A DNA stretch of 64,000 bases, from NCBI RefSeq assembly GCF_021462225.1, contig NC_061812.1, positions 45,117,363 to 45,181,362 on the forward strand, read 5' to 3'. A program made the position numbers and the translations under genes. This document shows positions 1 through 13,248 of this stretch, in pieces (the stretch's first letter is position 1; each line of letters begins with the position of its first letter). Below the pieces are notes generated by a model. It saw only the letters and a program-made list of their open reading frames with translations. It did no database searches and had not been told where the DNA came from. Origin of the DNA: Girardinichthys multiradiatus (lineage: Eukaryota; Chordata; Actinopteri; Cyprinodontiformes; Goodeidae).

Positions 1-457
1 GTGAGATTACCTTTGTTAAAGTCGCCAACGACGATTACTAAGGAGTCCGGGTTGGTCCGCTCCACACTCAGTATCTGGTCGGCGAGCATGCGCTGTGCGA
101 CCTGCACGTTAGCTTGCGGCGGGATGTAAACACCGACCAGGATGAACGAAGCGAACTCACGGGGGGAATAGAAAGGCTTACAGTTTATGATGAAGGCTTC
201 CAGGTCTGGAGAACAGTGCTGCTGAATCACTGTCACGTCGTTGCACCAACCACTGTTGATGTAAAAACAGATTCCTCCACCTTTCGCTTTGCCGGAGAGT
301 TCCGTGTGTCTGTCCGCTCTGTAGAGCTGGAATCCTGCCAGCTACAGCGCAGAGTCCGGTATTAATCCACACAGCCATGCAGCCACGTCTCCGTGAAGCA
401 CAAAACTGCCGATGAATAAAAGTCCCTGTTTTTCCCCAACAGCAGTTGTAGTTCCTC
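1..457 (-). mobile_element. LINE fragment, AP-endonuclease domain
   Basis: Reading the minus strand gives endonuclease-like motifs of fish non-LTR elements in order: ETWLHG, a GGGICFYIN segment, SPDLEAFIINC, VYIPPQANVQ, and GDFNKGNL at the window edge. A one-base frameshift and a TAG stop around 340-365 show it is dead. The element continues off the left side. The clade is probably CR1/L2/Rex1-like, by family resemblance only. Confidence 0.8.
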
Positions 458-3400
458 AATTTATAATCAGGCCTGTTTTGTAGATGGTCTGTGACACTTT
501 CATAGCATTACTTCAGCAGTATGATTGTAGTCCCTTCTAAACCACAATTAAGGAGAACACATTGACCATATGTAACACTGCTTAAGAAGCGGAGTTATTA
601 CCTGGACGTCTTTCAGTTTGGAAAAAAAAAAGAAAATTCAATTTATAACCTGCATTGTTAAAGCCAGCCATTGCTGCTGGGTAATTTAAAACATTTAAAC
701 CACTCTCTTTGATTATATTAAAAAAACAAGTGTTTTTTGGGGCAACATTTTTTAATCACATCCTTGCTGGAAAGGTAGTAAATATATGGACTGATTTGCC
801 AGGATTGGGTGGATAACCAGGGTATTTAGTGATTTTCTTCTTCAGTGTGATGTTTGTTCATATTTGTGAAAGTCTTATTATCAGAGCTTTCCAGCAGTAT
901 GTACACCAACATAATTTTTATTCCTTTTTTCAAGGGTCACTAATGATGGATTTTGAAGTCATGTGTGAACACTCATGCCTAAAGCTATCCATTTATGCCT
1001 GAATGAACAAATACTTATGGTAACACAAGATTTAAGCAGGGCCTCGGGTCTGCTTGTTGGTAGACTATCCTGCCATTGGAAACCCTATCTGGGGTAAACA
1101 CTTCGGACAACGTAGCGCCTAGAATCTTTCTTGGTTTTCTACCTGTTACGGAATCTGGTGTTATTGGCTGCATTCTTCCTGCTATCAGTTAACTAACCTG
1201 TTTTAAGGCTTACAAAGCTTTTTTCTCAGTTGCTTTCTTGTTATCCTGTCTCTCTTTGTCTCTTAGCTGGCCAAAGTAGTGATTGTGTCTTGGCTGTGAA
1301 GGAAAGAGCAAGAAAGAGCAAACCCCACTTACTCCGTGTGTACTCAATCAGTGGGAAACATGCTTGTCATTGGCCTTTGTGATTTATTGCCTGCTATAAA
1401 TGACTGCGACCATACCTGTTTTTTTTTTTTTTTTGGTAGAGGTGCCTCGGCAGAATAGTTATCTTCTTTTCCTTGGAAATATGTGTCTGAATACAAGTCT
1501 TTGGTCTTTTCTATTTATTCCTGATTGTCTGTTTTCAAGGTCATTGTTCACATCAGATTTACAGTATGAAAATTACATGTCTTGAATGCCAGTTTAGACA
1601 CTTTATACTATCAAGTGTTTTAGGATTGCTGATGTGGAAAAATGCCACTGCAATTTTTGAGCGATGAAACCCATCCCATAGCTTTGTCTAGGTAATTAGC
1701 CAGCTTATTATGTAATATTTACAGATTAATTAAAGGTGGTTATGAAAACTAAGGTGGTTTATCAGTTATCTTCCAAAGTTCATGAAATAGATCCAGGGGA
1801 TGGACAGACACCCAATGAAATTCTTACTTCTGTATTCCTGCTAATGCTTGAATACAAATTTTAACAATAGTAATGAGTAATGCTTATTTTCTCAGTGTGT
1901 CCTTCCTATGGGGATCAAGGGACTCAGTTGAAAAAAATGCCAATTTTAAAGGTTTTAAGATGCACACTTTCTAGAACTAGCTCTAAGATTAGTTCACATG
2001 GGTTAAATAAGTACACATTTATTATTCATTCCTAAATATTCTAAACTGAATTCACGCTCCAAACAGTAGCCAGCTTTCATTCATTCATTTGTTTCTTTAA
2101 TAAGTTCCTTAATAAATATTTAAAAAGTATAGGGTATTATATTTTATGTTAATAAGCCTATGAAGTTTGTCACATAGTATTTACAACATGGCCTTATCTC
2201 TTGTTCTTTTTGCTTACATATTTTAATTTGGCTGATTTCTCAGTCATTTACAAATTATGCTGCCTAAGTTGTTGGAACGCTAAATGAATCAGAAATTTTA
2301 CACAAAAGGGGACAATAAAGATCATGTCGGTGGCCTCTTTCAATACACTACAAGGTTGGTGGTACCCTATGAAAAGATTTTAATTGTTTATAGCTGTCAA
2401 CTGATAAAGAATCACATTACACAAATCAAAGCAACATCTGTGCTGTTATTTTAGTTTTATTTACCTGTATGATGGTTGGAGAGAGTTGGAAGAGACAGAA
2501 TGCATCAAGGGGCACCTTTATTTCTCTGCTTTTCCTTACTGAACCAATCCCTGGCTATAGCAGGCTCTGTGCAGCAACAGCAGAACCGGAGTGTAGTTGC
2601 AACTCAGCATAATCATTTTTAATGGTTAGGGCATGATCTTTCTAAAGTAAGGAGGGAGAGGTGCACATTATAAATAACGTTCCCAAAGAGAATGATATAT
2701 GTGAGCATAACATTCTGAACCGCGAGCATGCACACACGACAGTCACAAAGCTCACACCTTAAATGGGGGAAATCTTGCCATTTATTTTTGCAAAAAGTAG
2801 CAAGTTTCGCAAAATAATTTCTCACGCTACAACAGCATTCACTACCAAATTAAGCACCATTTATTGTTGCCAGTGAGCGTTCCTCATGTAATAATCAGCA
2901 TTGGTTTGAAGTTAACACTATTCATTTGAACAGACTGAGAACATCACTGCAGACAAAAGAACAGAGCAAGAGCTAAAGACCCAAATAACCATTTTGACAA
3001 CCCAGGATTAACCAAAAATAACTTAGGAGGTCAATAAGTGTGCATGCAAGTGCTGCCATATCCATACATCTCAGCAGTGTTGCGGGGTGTTGAAAAATAA
3101 ATTTATTTCCTTTGCCTGAATCTTTAAAACAGCCGGACGTTTGTTTGTTTCAGGAGGAATAATCTGTCTCAGTGAACTGAAGCAGTTGTTTAAGTCTGTT
3201 TAGCGGGAAGGCCGACTCCCTGTTACATAAGGATATTTTCAGTAATAAACTATGCTGGTACCCAGTTCTAAAAGTTACCTCTAAACTTACAGAATGCACA
3301 TCCCTGCCCCTTATTGTAGGTACGGAGAGTAGCATTTAATATATATGACTGCAAAATGAAATGGATGTTTCTTCAAGAACTTATTATTGAGTTAGTAGAT

Positions 3401-4047
3401 ATTGCCAATTCCTCGTACATAGACTGACATGATGTAAATATGTCCTTATATTTAATGCGAAACTAGTTCTTTAGCCTGCCAAAAACTTGAGGAATGTTTT
3501 GTGGTCTTAGGGAAAAACAAAAATTATACCCAACATCATAAACCATATATCAAAGCAGACATTATTGTGCTTTTTTTTTTGTATTTTACAAAAATATTTT
3601 TAAAGGAGAAATAGGGCACTATGTACACTATTTTCAGTTTGTGCGGAAAGAATGGAAAGAGATGCAAAAAAACATTGTACAAATCAAATGAGACATAATT
3701 GTTTTTGTGAAAGTACAATTCAAATTTTCTTATTTGTATGCTTTTTAGATGATAGTCATACCAAAAGTAATATGTCAGATCAATTCAAACTAGATATCGC
3801 TGGGTTTTTTGTGCCAGTTAAAATATATTTAAATAATAAAAATACTTTCTCGTTTTTGTAAGTGTATTTGTAAGCAAACCGTATACCCATGGATTACAAA
3901 AGGGTGTAACTGAAAAAGTTGCTATATATTACCAAAGACACAGGGAAACCCTGTGTATATATAAGGAGTAGAGGCAATATTAGAGTATATGTGAAACAGC
4001 AATTGCTGTAAAACAGCATTTCACTAGTATTTGAAAACCAAATGAAT
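458..4047. other. Non-coding, AT-rich, no gene recognised
   Basis: Only short chance reading frames without known motifs are present. A T run lies near 1420-1434. No splice-consistent contactin exon or recognisable transposon could be read here. Confidence 0.6.
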
Positions 4048-4155
4048 TTTAGAATCCTGTCCAGGGTGTACCCCGCCTCTCACCCATAGACTGCTGGAGA
4101 TAGTCACCAGCTTCCCCGCAACCCACTTTGGAATAAGCGTTAGAAAATGACTGAC
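4048..4155 (-). repeat. Dispersed teleost repeat fragment
   Basis: Contains CCTGTCCAGGGTGTACCCC and a reversed version of the 'gtcagtcattttctac' sequence that is tandemly duplicated at 38643-38836. The segment GGTGCACCCTGGACAGG at 34744 belongs to the same or a related family in the other orientation. Confidence 0.65.
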
Positions 4156-4519
4156 TGAATTTTAGAATTCACATTCTAAACACAGGTTTCCAAAATACTG
4201 CCAACATTTTGAAATCCAGCATTTTCCACAACAGACAGATATTAAAAATTCCAAATTAGTACTGAACAACATTGGTATACTCCACTCAGCCTTTCTGTTA
4301 TCTGCTTTAAATTTTGCCGCAGAGAACAACAGAACTAAAGAGTCAACAGGCTAAAACAAAGCACTTTTGATGTACTCTGTTCAGCCATCCTGTTTTCTGC
4401 TTAAAGTCCTGCTCGCTCTTACTTTTTCACAGCCAGAATGAACCACAGACAGTCAAACGGATAAATCATAGATCTGAGGGGTAGGGGGGTAATCTATTGT
4501 TTTGAGCAATCAAGATTCG

Positions 4520-4745
4520 GATATAGATAATTAGACTTTATTGATCTCACAATCGAGAAGTAGTCCTCTGCATGTAATACATCCTTTAGGGAAGCAGTGG
4601 GCTGCCATCGTGCAGCGCCCGGGGAGCAATCAGGGGCTAAGGGTCTTGCTTTGGGACCCAGAGTTGCAGGCTGTGGGATTTGAATCAGGCTACTTGTGGC
4701 CTCTCCAGGACACAGATGCCATGCTCTCTAACCACTAGGCCAATC
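4520..4745 (-). repeat. Dispersed repeat, LINE/SINE 3' end-like
   Basis: Starts near TTTATTGATCTCACAATC, a common 3' end of fish LINEs, followed by GCAGTGGGCTGCCATCGTGC and a tRNA-like segment (GGGATTTGAATC, CTCTAACCACTAGGCCA). No intact tRNA gene is present. Orientation is inferred from the tail. Confidence 0.55.
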
Positions 4746-5468
4746 GAGTCAGATGATTCTGACTTGATTAACAAAAATCGAACTCAAACTTATCTTAAAA
4801 TAAATTTACGACCTTATTTCGAGGAATGCAGAAGGCGGAACTATGACATGCATGAGTGCAGCACCCAGACAGTTTATGGTAAATATTATAGGCAAAGAGA
4901 AAATCACTTGGAGAAAATCTTTGCCAAATGATGGATGTGTCAAATCAAAATGGAATCTTTTGAAATACAAGAAAACAAGAGGAGCTATATTACACATTTC
5001 AACCCAGAGGTGGAAGTAAAACTAACACTGTAAACAGGAAGCCCATCAAGCTAGTGATGCTATAAAATGCCCCTAACTTAAAAAAGGCAAAACTATTTTG
5101 CAAATCATTTCAACTGTTACTGCAAAGGATCTGCAACCAACGTTAGTCATTGAGAATCAGGGCTAAGAAACAACGTAAAGGGATCAAAAGCAAGTAAAAT
5201 AGCCCTAAAATGTGATGCATGGAAACCCATTTCAATGAAGTGTTATGTCAGCTTAACTGCCTATTTTCTAATGCACAGCAGCTAGCTTGTTGTGTGCTCC
5301 AAAAGAGAGCAGCAAAGCAGAGTCATATGTATGTAGTCGAGAAACGAGAGGTCGCTAAGAAGGATTTAGTTTTAGTTGCTGATGAAGTTAAAGATATGTA
5401 TGTATGGAGGTAGAACACATTCTCACTTGAGGAAAAACAAACAGCCGAGATTTGTAATATGGAGCTGA
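4746..5468. other. Non-coding, nothing recognised
   Basis: The reading frame at 5219-5413 has no recognisable motif, splice context or family resemblance. Confidence 0.5.
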
Positions 5469-6092
5469 TGTCAGGATCTGCCATTTCTAGGGTCTTGGTG
5501 TTTGTTTACCTTTTTAGTTAGATCCTTCTCTTGTGCCTTCTGTTTAGTAGTTATGCTCATTTATGTTTTTCTCTGCCTAGGTTCTTGTATGTGTTTCCCC
5601 AGGTTTGTTATTTTAGTGTAGTTCTCCTTGTCTAGTCTCATGTTCCTCTCTGTCAGATCATTAGTTGCAGTCAGTCACGTAGTGTTTGTTTGTTCTGTTT
5701 CCTTCATATTGGTTAATGCCAGGTTTTGTAATTTAGTTCAGGTTTCCTTGCTCTGTCCCTCAAGTTGTTTTTCCCTCTGCTTGCTGTAATTAGTCACATT
5801 CCCTCAGTTTCCCAGCTGCTCAGTTCCTCACCTGTTACCACTTCCATCTGATTGCCTGTCTTCCTCTTTCATTGGTCCACACTCCTCCTCCCTCTGTTTA
5901 TAAGCTGGTTGTTTGCACAATTCCTCACTGGTTCCTCATGTCTCATCCCTGGCCAAATTCCTTGATGTCTTCTGTGGTAGTAAAATGTAAGTTTTCTGTT
6001 TGTTGTTATTAAAGAAGAAGGAATTACCTCATGCAATGCTGCTTCTGGAGGTTTGTCTGCATTTCAGTCCAACCCAACCTCACACTTTGACA
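5469..6092 (+). mobile_element. Solo LTR (624 bp) with 5-bp target duplication
   Basis: The segment begins TGTCAGGATC and ends CTTTGACA, giving perfect TGTCA/TGACA terminal inverted bases. It is flanked on both sides by GCTGA (5464-5468 and 6093-6097). A TATA-like TTTATAAG lies near 5898 and an ATTAAA poly(A)-like signal near 6008, supporting + orientation. No internal retroelement genes are attached, as expected after LTR-LTR recombination. Confidence 0.82.
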
Positions 6093-6097
6093 GCTGA

Positions 6098-7660
6098 ACT
6101 GTTTGAGAAATCCAAGGATCTGAAAACAAATCCCTCAAAACTTATAGTATGATCTAATGGTTCTGATGAAAACCAAAAGCTGACCTATAAAAACTGAAGT
6201 TATTTATGTCTTCTTTCTAATGGATCTCTGAATACAATCTGAAATTTGTTTTTTGTCTGCTGTTTTATTCTCTTCCTAACACGGTGTGTGTTATTTGCAT
6301 CCACAGTCGGTGACAGTTTAGTACCTTAGCTTGCAGCGTCTCATATCTCTTGGGACTGACAGGATCTCAGATGGACTGTAATCTGAGAGTTCTATAAATA
6401 AACAAAAAAGTGAAGACAGATTGCAGAATGAGCATTAGATTATGGAACAATTACTACAGCCTATGAGGTGTATAGGTTTTTTGGGCACTCTATATGCAAG
6501 AAAAAGCACTGTCATGCTGATGTCTTTATGGATTCCTGTGCATTGCAGAAAGTTGCGTTGGTTCTGGTATCTAAAATGGGATGGAGGGAGGGGTCCTAAT
6601 TAATACTCAGAACGCTGCAGAGAGATCATTTAAATAGTCACATGTTTAACCAATTATTCAGAGTGTAATGAAGTGGAACATGGCTCATCAGAGTTCCCAG
6701 GACACCCTGCAGTTCCCTTTTCTTCTTGTCTTAATTTGGCTGTGCCAGAATGGAATCCTAATCTTTTCTAAACGTTACAGCCGCCTCTCTCCTCTCTGGG
6801 TCAGTATCCGCCTGTCATTTTTGAATTTCTAAACTGCTATCTCAGCATCGCAAACTGGTTGGAGTAATGGAGGGAAACACATTATCTATGCCTGAGGGTT
6901 ACAGCATTAGGGATTTTTTCCTGATGGAGAATGTCCCTTCCAGGTGCCATTAGCCATGTCCCATCCCGTTTGTTATTTCCAACACCTTGAGCTGAGGATC
7001 TACCATGTGCAAAAATGATTACCATTGTTCCTTTTTTAGGGTATATGAATTAATCACATGCAACTCCCTTAAATTCCTGGACAGGGACCAATAACAGGTA
7101 CAGGATCCAGAGGATCCATACATCATGGACATAGAGTTGTGCTGCCGGACAATTCCCTCACTTGAATATCTTTAGGAATTGTAGTCTCAGCATTAACAGC
7201 TGCTGTGTATGGCCACATGTGATCAGGAGCCCCGAGCATGACTTTGAATGCTAATCAAAGCAGAGCCAAATTTGTGTGGAAGTGGACAAAATAAAGTTGA
7301 TTAGCTCAAACGTGGGAGTGGACAGCTTACTGCGGTGAACACAAATGAACATCGATCACAGGTCAGAGCAGGTCTGATAATGACTAAAAAGCTGCAGGGG
7401 CTTGTTAGTCAACCTCTGTGATAGGCATTAATGCTTGACGTATCCTCACAATGCACTAAATACTAACAATGTCATCATTCTTAATTGACCATCCAATATT
7501 GGCAAACAATAGGCTTCTGATTCACACAGGATGAATGAATTATAGGAGCATTATGAGGAAAGTGCTGCACTAAAGGTAGAGATGTATGAGTGCTTTTAGA
7601 TGCACTGAGCATGCTGTGGTTATTTCTGATTGCTCTCAACATTCAGTTCAATTACATTTT
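6098..7660. other. Non-coding, no repeat or gene recognised
   Basis: Sequence without transposon hallmarks or credible coding frames. Regulatory content cannot be judged without comparison to other fish. Confidence 0.5.
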
Positions 7661-7661
7661 A

Positions 7662-9015
7662 AATTCAAAAATACTTTATTAATCCCAGAGGGAAATTAAT
7701 TGTTGTAGCTCATATTATGGAAGTTTCTTCAAAAAGCTTTTGTAGATGCTGATGGCTGTGAGCAGGAAGGATCTCCTGTAGTGGTCTGTCTTACAGCAGA
7801 TCTGAAGAAGCCTCTGACTGAAGACACTCTGTTGTTGTAGGACAGTCTCATGAAGAGGATGCTCAGGGTTGTCCATAATGTTCTTCATTTTATGAAGAAT
7901 CCTTCTTTACACAATGATCTCCAGAGGTTCCAGAAGAGTCCCCAGAACAGAGCCAGCCTTCTTTATTAGTTTGTTGAGCTTTTTTAAGTTCCTGGCTCTG
8001 ATGCTGCTACCCCAGCAGATGATGGCAGAAGAGATCACACTCTCCACTACAGACTTATAGAAGATATGCAGCATCTTGCTGCAAACACTGAAGGACCTAC
8101 ATTTCCTCAAGAAGAACAGTCTGCTCTGTCCCTTCTTGTAGATGGCTTCAGTTGCATCTCCACTCCAGTCTGTTGTCCAGGTGAACACCGAGGTATTTAT
8201 ACTCCACCACCTCCACGTCTTCTCCCATGATGGAAATAGTGTCTGAACTATTCCTTTTTTTCTTAAAATCTACAATTATTTCCTTTGTTTTAGTCACGTT
8301 CAAGATGAGATGATTGTTTCCACACCATGCCACAAAGTGGTCCACCAGCTCCCTGTACTCAGCTTCTTGTCCATTTCTGATCCACCCCACAACTGCAGAG
8401 TCATCCAATTATTTCTGCAGATGACAGGAGTCTGTCTTGTACTGGAAGTCTGAGGTGTACAAAGTGAAAAGGAATGGTGAGAGTACAGCCCCCAGTGGTG
8501 CTCCTGTGCTGCTGACTACCTGGTTAGATTCACAACCCTTCAGTCTCACAAACTATGGTCTGTTTGCCAGGTAGTCTTTGATCCAGAAGATTGTTGAAGC
8601 CTCTACCTGAGGCTTCTGGAGTTTCTGACAAAGAAAATCAGGTTGAATTGTGTTCAAAGAACATGATCCTCACAGTGCTGCTGGTTTTGTCCAGATGACA
8701 GTGGGTTTGTTGAAGCAGGTGTATAATGGCATCTTCAACTTTGACCCTACAGCAATAATTAAACTGAAGGGGGTCCTGATAATTTATTGTTTGCTTACTC
8801 AGGTGGGCCAACAGGAGTCTCTCTTGGACCTTCATGATGTGGGATGTCAGAGTAACAGGTCTATAGTCATTGAGGACTGATGGGTGAGTTTTCTTTGTTA
8901 CCAGAACAAGACAGGAGATCTTCCACAACACTGGACCAGGCTAAGGTTGAAGAGGTGCTGCAGAATCCCACAGGACTGCTCTGCACAGGCCTTCAGGACT
9001 ATAGGGCTGACACAA
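7662..9015 (-). mobile_element. 5'-truncated LINE, reverse transcriptase and 3' end
   Basis: Minus-strand frames carry LNDYRPVTLTSHIMK, DPLQF and TVRIMFF (RT fingers and palm), then LVDHFVAWCGNNHLILNVTK, VEYKYLGVHLDN and later C-terminal motifs. The 3' end at 7662 reads AAATTCAAAAATACTTTATT on the + strand, shared with 22590-22795. Frames shift several times and stops interrupt it, so it is a dead copy. The YADD region is degraded to an ADDS remnant near 8400. Confidence 0.88.
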
Positions 9016-9270
9016 TCTGGCCTTCAACTAGAATGTTGAGTCTTTTATTTGTAAAAATGTTTGAAATCATGTATACATTTCTTTCCACTTCACAATTGTA
9101 TTCCACTTTGTGTTAGTCTTTCACATAAAATTCCAATAAAATATATTTCTGTTTGTAGTTGTAATGTGACAATATGTGGAAAGGTTCAAGGGTTGTGAAT
9201 ACTTTTACAAGCCACTGTAGCATCAATCAGAAAACCAACCAAGAAGCCCATGGTAACACTGGAGGCTTAA
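9016..9270 (+). mobile_element. Tc1-like element remnant, right end
   Basis: The pattern TTCCACTTCACAATT, CACTTTGTGTTAGTC, AATACTTTTACAAGCCACTG matches the 3' end of a very common fish Tc1-like family, here called family T. A piece of its internal region (AAGCCCATGGTAACACTGGA) lies just outside the terminus at 9241, so the copy is rearranged. Confidence 0.7.
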
Positions 9271-10510
9271 CTACTTGTGATAACAAGACAGTCAGAAACT
9301 GCATACCTCCGCCACCCAACATAGGCTCACTGACGCCATAGATTCCTACTTGGCAAAGTCAGCTACATACCAGTAGCACTTAGATTCACATGTATATCGT
9401 TAGTTGAAAAGTTGTTGCAGAAAAACAATTTTTTTCCTTAATGAGGGTTTTCTTCCAGATCTAGCTTCATCGAGGTTAAATTATGTTTTACCTTGTTCTG
9501 ACATGTGAAATATGTGGTATAACATGGTTTTCTAAATATACTGTTGAATAATGCCTCATTTTGGAAACACGTAGTGATTATTCCCTCATCTACAGCACGT
9601 TTTTCAAATGTTGCACATTTTGCTGTAATTATTTTCACAGCTGTTTTTTTTGTTGTCATCCTGTGTTGAACACATGACCACATTTTCCCTTTGTCACACA
9701 ACATGGGGAAAACTTGTGAACTTGTGTGAAATGTGTTTTTTTCACGTAAGGATAGTGCCAGCTCCTTGCAAATTTAACCATTTCCATACCCATCACTGAT
9801 CTGCATGTGTGCCAAACTCCATCTGAATCAGACGATTCCATCTGGGTGCTTCACTTTTGTGTCAGTGAGTGTAGCGTGACTTGTTTCAGCCTCTCTCCTC
9901 ACTGTTAAGTAAGTGAATCTAAATTTTAAAACTGATTGATTTGGCATTACCTAGAGGTGGTGGACCATGGCATTCCAAATGTGCATTTTAGAAAAATATT
10001 TGACAAGCATTTCATAGCTTTGCACAGCTAGCATCTCTAAGGTGAAAGAATACACCTTATGTTGTTTGATGGATAATATTTTCTCACATTTTTGTTTTTT
10101 GCTTAGAACAGGAAAATATATCAGCTCAGTCAGTCTTATAAGCAAAGGCATCAACCACATCTCCTATTATCGATCAGTGCTTCTATGTTTGATTGAGACC
10201 CGTGACAGGGCAGTGGGCAGAATGACAAACAAAAAGTCAGAAGGTTAAAAAAGTGGAAACCAAATCAATAATGATGGCTGACAAGATGAGGCTTGGATGA
10301 TCATTACTGAACCCTCGTACAATAAATAATGCAGAGCGTTGTAAATCTACTGCTCATCCACTAAAAAATTATTTTTGCTCCCCTCTTCAGTCATGATTAC
10401 TGATTTCTCCATTCTTGTTACAGACATCTGTTGGGAGCCAGTTTACTATGAGAACTGAAGGTGAAAATTAAAAATCCAAGCAAAAAAAAAAAACTACCAG
10501 TTTAAAGACA
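9271..10510. other. Non-coding, nothing recognised
   Basis: The reading frames at 9438-9704 and 9951-10160 carry no known motifs. I see no exon or clear transposon boundary. Confidence 0.5.
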
Positions 10511-10920
10511 CACTATATGGCCAAAGCATATTGGCTTACTTGGCTTTACACACACACATGAACCCCAACAAAATCCCATTCATAATTCAAAAGCTTTAAT
10601 GTTGTGTCTGCCCACCCTTTGCAGCTCTAACAGCCTTGTTTCTTCACAGAAGGGAGTCTACAAGGTTTAGGAGGGTGGTTATGGAAATGTTTCACCATTC
10701 TTCTTGGACACCATTGGTGAGGTCAGACACTGATGTTGAACAAGGAGTCCTATTTCACATTCTCCACTCTGATTCATCCCAAAGGTGTTATATCGGGATG
10801 TGGTTAGGACTTCCACACACAACTGACTCATCCATGTATTTTTAGACCTTGTTTTGTGCACTGGTGTGCAGTCATGTTGGAACATTAAGGGGTCCTGAAA
10901 TTTTCCCTAATGTCAAAATA

Positions 10921-12504
10921 CACTGCTCAAAAAAATAAAGGGAACACTCAAATAACACATCCTAGATCTGAATGAATGAAATATTCTCATTGAATACTTT
11001 GTTCTATACAAAGTTGAATGTGCTGACAACAAAATCACACAAAAATCATCAATGGAAATAAAATTTATTAACCAATGGAAGCCTGGATTTGGAGTCACAC
11101 ACAAAATTAAAGTGGAAAAACACACTACAGGCTGATCCAACTTTGATGTAATGTCCTTAAAACAAGTCAAAATGAGGCTCAGTATTGTGTGTGGCCACCA
11201 TGTGCCTGTATGACCTCCCTACAATGCCTGGGCATGCTCCTGATGAGACGGCGGATGGTCTCCTGAGGGATCTTCTCCCAGACCTGTACTAAAGCATCCG
11301 CCAACTCCTGGACAGTCTGTGGTGTAACGTGACGTTGGTGGATGGAGCGAGACATGATGTCCCAGATGTGCTCAATTGGATTCAGGTCTGGGGAACGGGC
11401 GGACCAGTCCATAGCTTCATCGTCTTCATCTTGCAGGAACTGCTGACAAACTCCAGCCACATGAGGTCTAGCAGTGTCCTGCATTAGGAGGAACCCAGGG
11501 CCAACCGCACCAGCATATGGTCTCACAAGGGGTCTGAGGATCTCATCTCGGTACCTAATGGCAGTCAGGCTACCTCTGCCGAGCACATGGAGGGCCGTGT
11601 GACCCTCCAAAGAAATGCCACCCCACACCATTACTGACCCACTGCTAAACCGGACATGCTGAAGGATGTTGCAGGCAGCAGATCGCTCTCCACGGTGTCT
11701 CCAGACTCTGTCATGTCTGTCACATGTGCTCAGTGTGAACCTGCTTTCATCTGCGAAGAGCACAGGGCCCCAGTAGCGAATTTGCCAATCCTGGTGTTCT
11801 CTGGCAAATGCCAAGCGTCCTGCACGGTGTTGGGCTGTGAGCACAACCCCCATTTGTGGACGTCGGGCACTCATACCATCCTCATGGAGTCAGTTTCTAA
11901 CCGTTTGTGCAGACATATGCACATTTGTGGCCTGCTGGAGGTCATTTTGCAGGGCTCTGGCAGTGCTCCTCCTGTTCCTCTTTGCACAAAGGCAGAGGTA
12001 GCCGTCCTGCTGCTGGGTTGTTGCCCTCTTACGGCCTCCTCCACATCTCCTGGTGTACTGGCTTGTCTCCTGGTAGCGCCTCCAGGCTCTGGACACTACG
12101 CTGACAGACACAGCAAACCTTGCCACAGCTCGCATTGATGTGCCATCCTGGATGAGCTGCACTGCCTGAGCCACTTGTGTGGGTTGTAGAGTCCGTCTCA
12201 TGCTACCACGAGTGTGAAAGCACCACCAACATTCAAAAGTGACCAAAACATCAGCCAAAAAGCATAGGTACTGAGAAGTGGTCTGTGGTCCCCACCTGCA
12301 GAACCACTCCTTTATTGAGTGTGTCTTGCTAATCGCCAAAGATTTCCCCCTGTTGTCCTTTCCATTTGCACAACAGCACATGAAATTGATTGTCAATCAG
12401 TGTTGCTTCCTAAGTGCACAGTTTGATATACAGTTCACAGAAGTTTGATATACTTGGAGTTATATTGTGTTGTTTAAGTGTTCCCTTTATTTTTTTGAGC
12501 AGTT
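10921..12504 (-). mobile_element. Tc1-like transposon, 1,584 bp, TA target duplication
   Basis: Terminal inverted repeats read ACTGCTCAAAAAAATAAAGG at both ends (from about 10922, and inverted to 12503), flanked by TA at 10919-10920 and 12505-12506. The interior encodes a full-length transposase on the minus strand with one stop. It is inserted into the older element at 10511-13248, so it is the later arrival. Confidence 0.92.
11179..12201 (-). pseudogene. Tc1-like transposase, one in-frame stop
   Basis: A cut-and-paste DDE transposase of about 340 residues, the usual Tc1 length. The frame starts at ATG 12201 (MRRTLQPTQ) with an N-terminal helix-turn-helix region, and ends GGHTQY. Catalytic motifs are all present: LFADESRF (first Asp), LLMQDTARPH (second Asp) and SPDLNPIEHIWD (Glu). 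A single TGA at 11890-11892 interrupts the frame between the DNA-binding and catalytic parts; it probably arose from a CGA Arg codon by CpG decay. No frameshift is needed to read through. It is not expected to make active enzyme unless the stop is suppressed. Confidence 0.9.
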
Positions 12505-13248
12505 TATAATTAGGCCTTAAGAATTCCCTTTATTAAAACATAGGGTCAAGGCCCAACTCCCATAAACAGTCCGACACTATAATCTCCTCTGTGCAGTCAG
12601 GGAATTCCGTTCTCCTGGCAACTGCCAAACCCAGACTTGTCTAATGAATTACCACCAGGGAAGCATGATTTGTCACTTCAGAGAACATGGCTCCACTACT
12701 CTATAGTCCAGTACATGGTTTATGCTATTGCATCTGGCGCTTTGCATTGCACTCTGTGATTTAAAGCTTCAATGCAACTTCTCAGCTCTTGGGAGCCATT
12801 TCATGAAGCTCCCTATGCACTGTTCTTGAGGTAATCTGAAGACCACATAAAGTTTGAGATCTGTAGCTGTTGACTCTTCAGAAAATGGGTGACCTCTGCA
12901 ACTCAGCATTCGCTGACCCTGCTTTGTTGTTTTATGTGGTGTGCCACTTTGTGGGGTAGTTGCTGACGTTCCCAGTTGCTTTCGCATAGTTATAATTCCT
13001 CTAAGAGGTGACTGTGGAATATTTACTACAGAGGAAATCATGATTGGACTTATTGCACTTGGCATCTTATGATGGTACCGGACTGGTATTCACTGAGCTC
13101 CTGAAGGCAACACATTCTTCCTTAAATATTTTAAGAGGAGTCTTCATTCCTAGATGTTGAATTGTATTCACATGAGGCCTTGGAAGTGAATGGAACACTT
13201 GAATTCAATGATAATGATGGGTGTCCTAATGATTTAAGCTATGTAGTG

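Larger units (their letters stand above)
10511..13248 (-). mobile_element. Old Tc1-like element interrupted by a younger Tc1-like element
   Basis: The left end CACTATATGGCCAAAG and the right end (reverse complement CACTACATAGCTTAAATC) resemble the termini at 17777-18144. Outside the nested element, 10600-10918 and 12507-13248 contain degraded antisense transposase sequence (for example ATTCATCCCAAAGGTGTTAT). Removing 10921-12504 restores one element of about 1.15 kb. The left TA is mutated; the right TA is at 13249-13250. Confidence 0.65.

Noticed and set aside
4660..4745. tRNA gene
   Set aside because: It has box-B-like and anticodon-arm-like pieces but no full cloverleaf, and it sits in a dispersed repeat.
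11656..12138. 160-residue + strand open frame
   Set aside because: It lies antisense to the Tc1-like transposase and has no motifs; it is a shadow of that gene.
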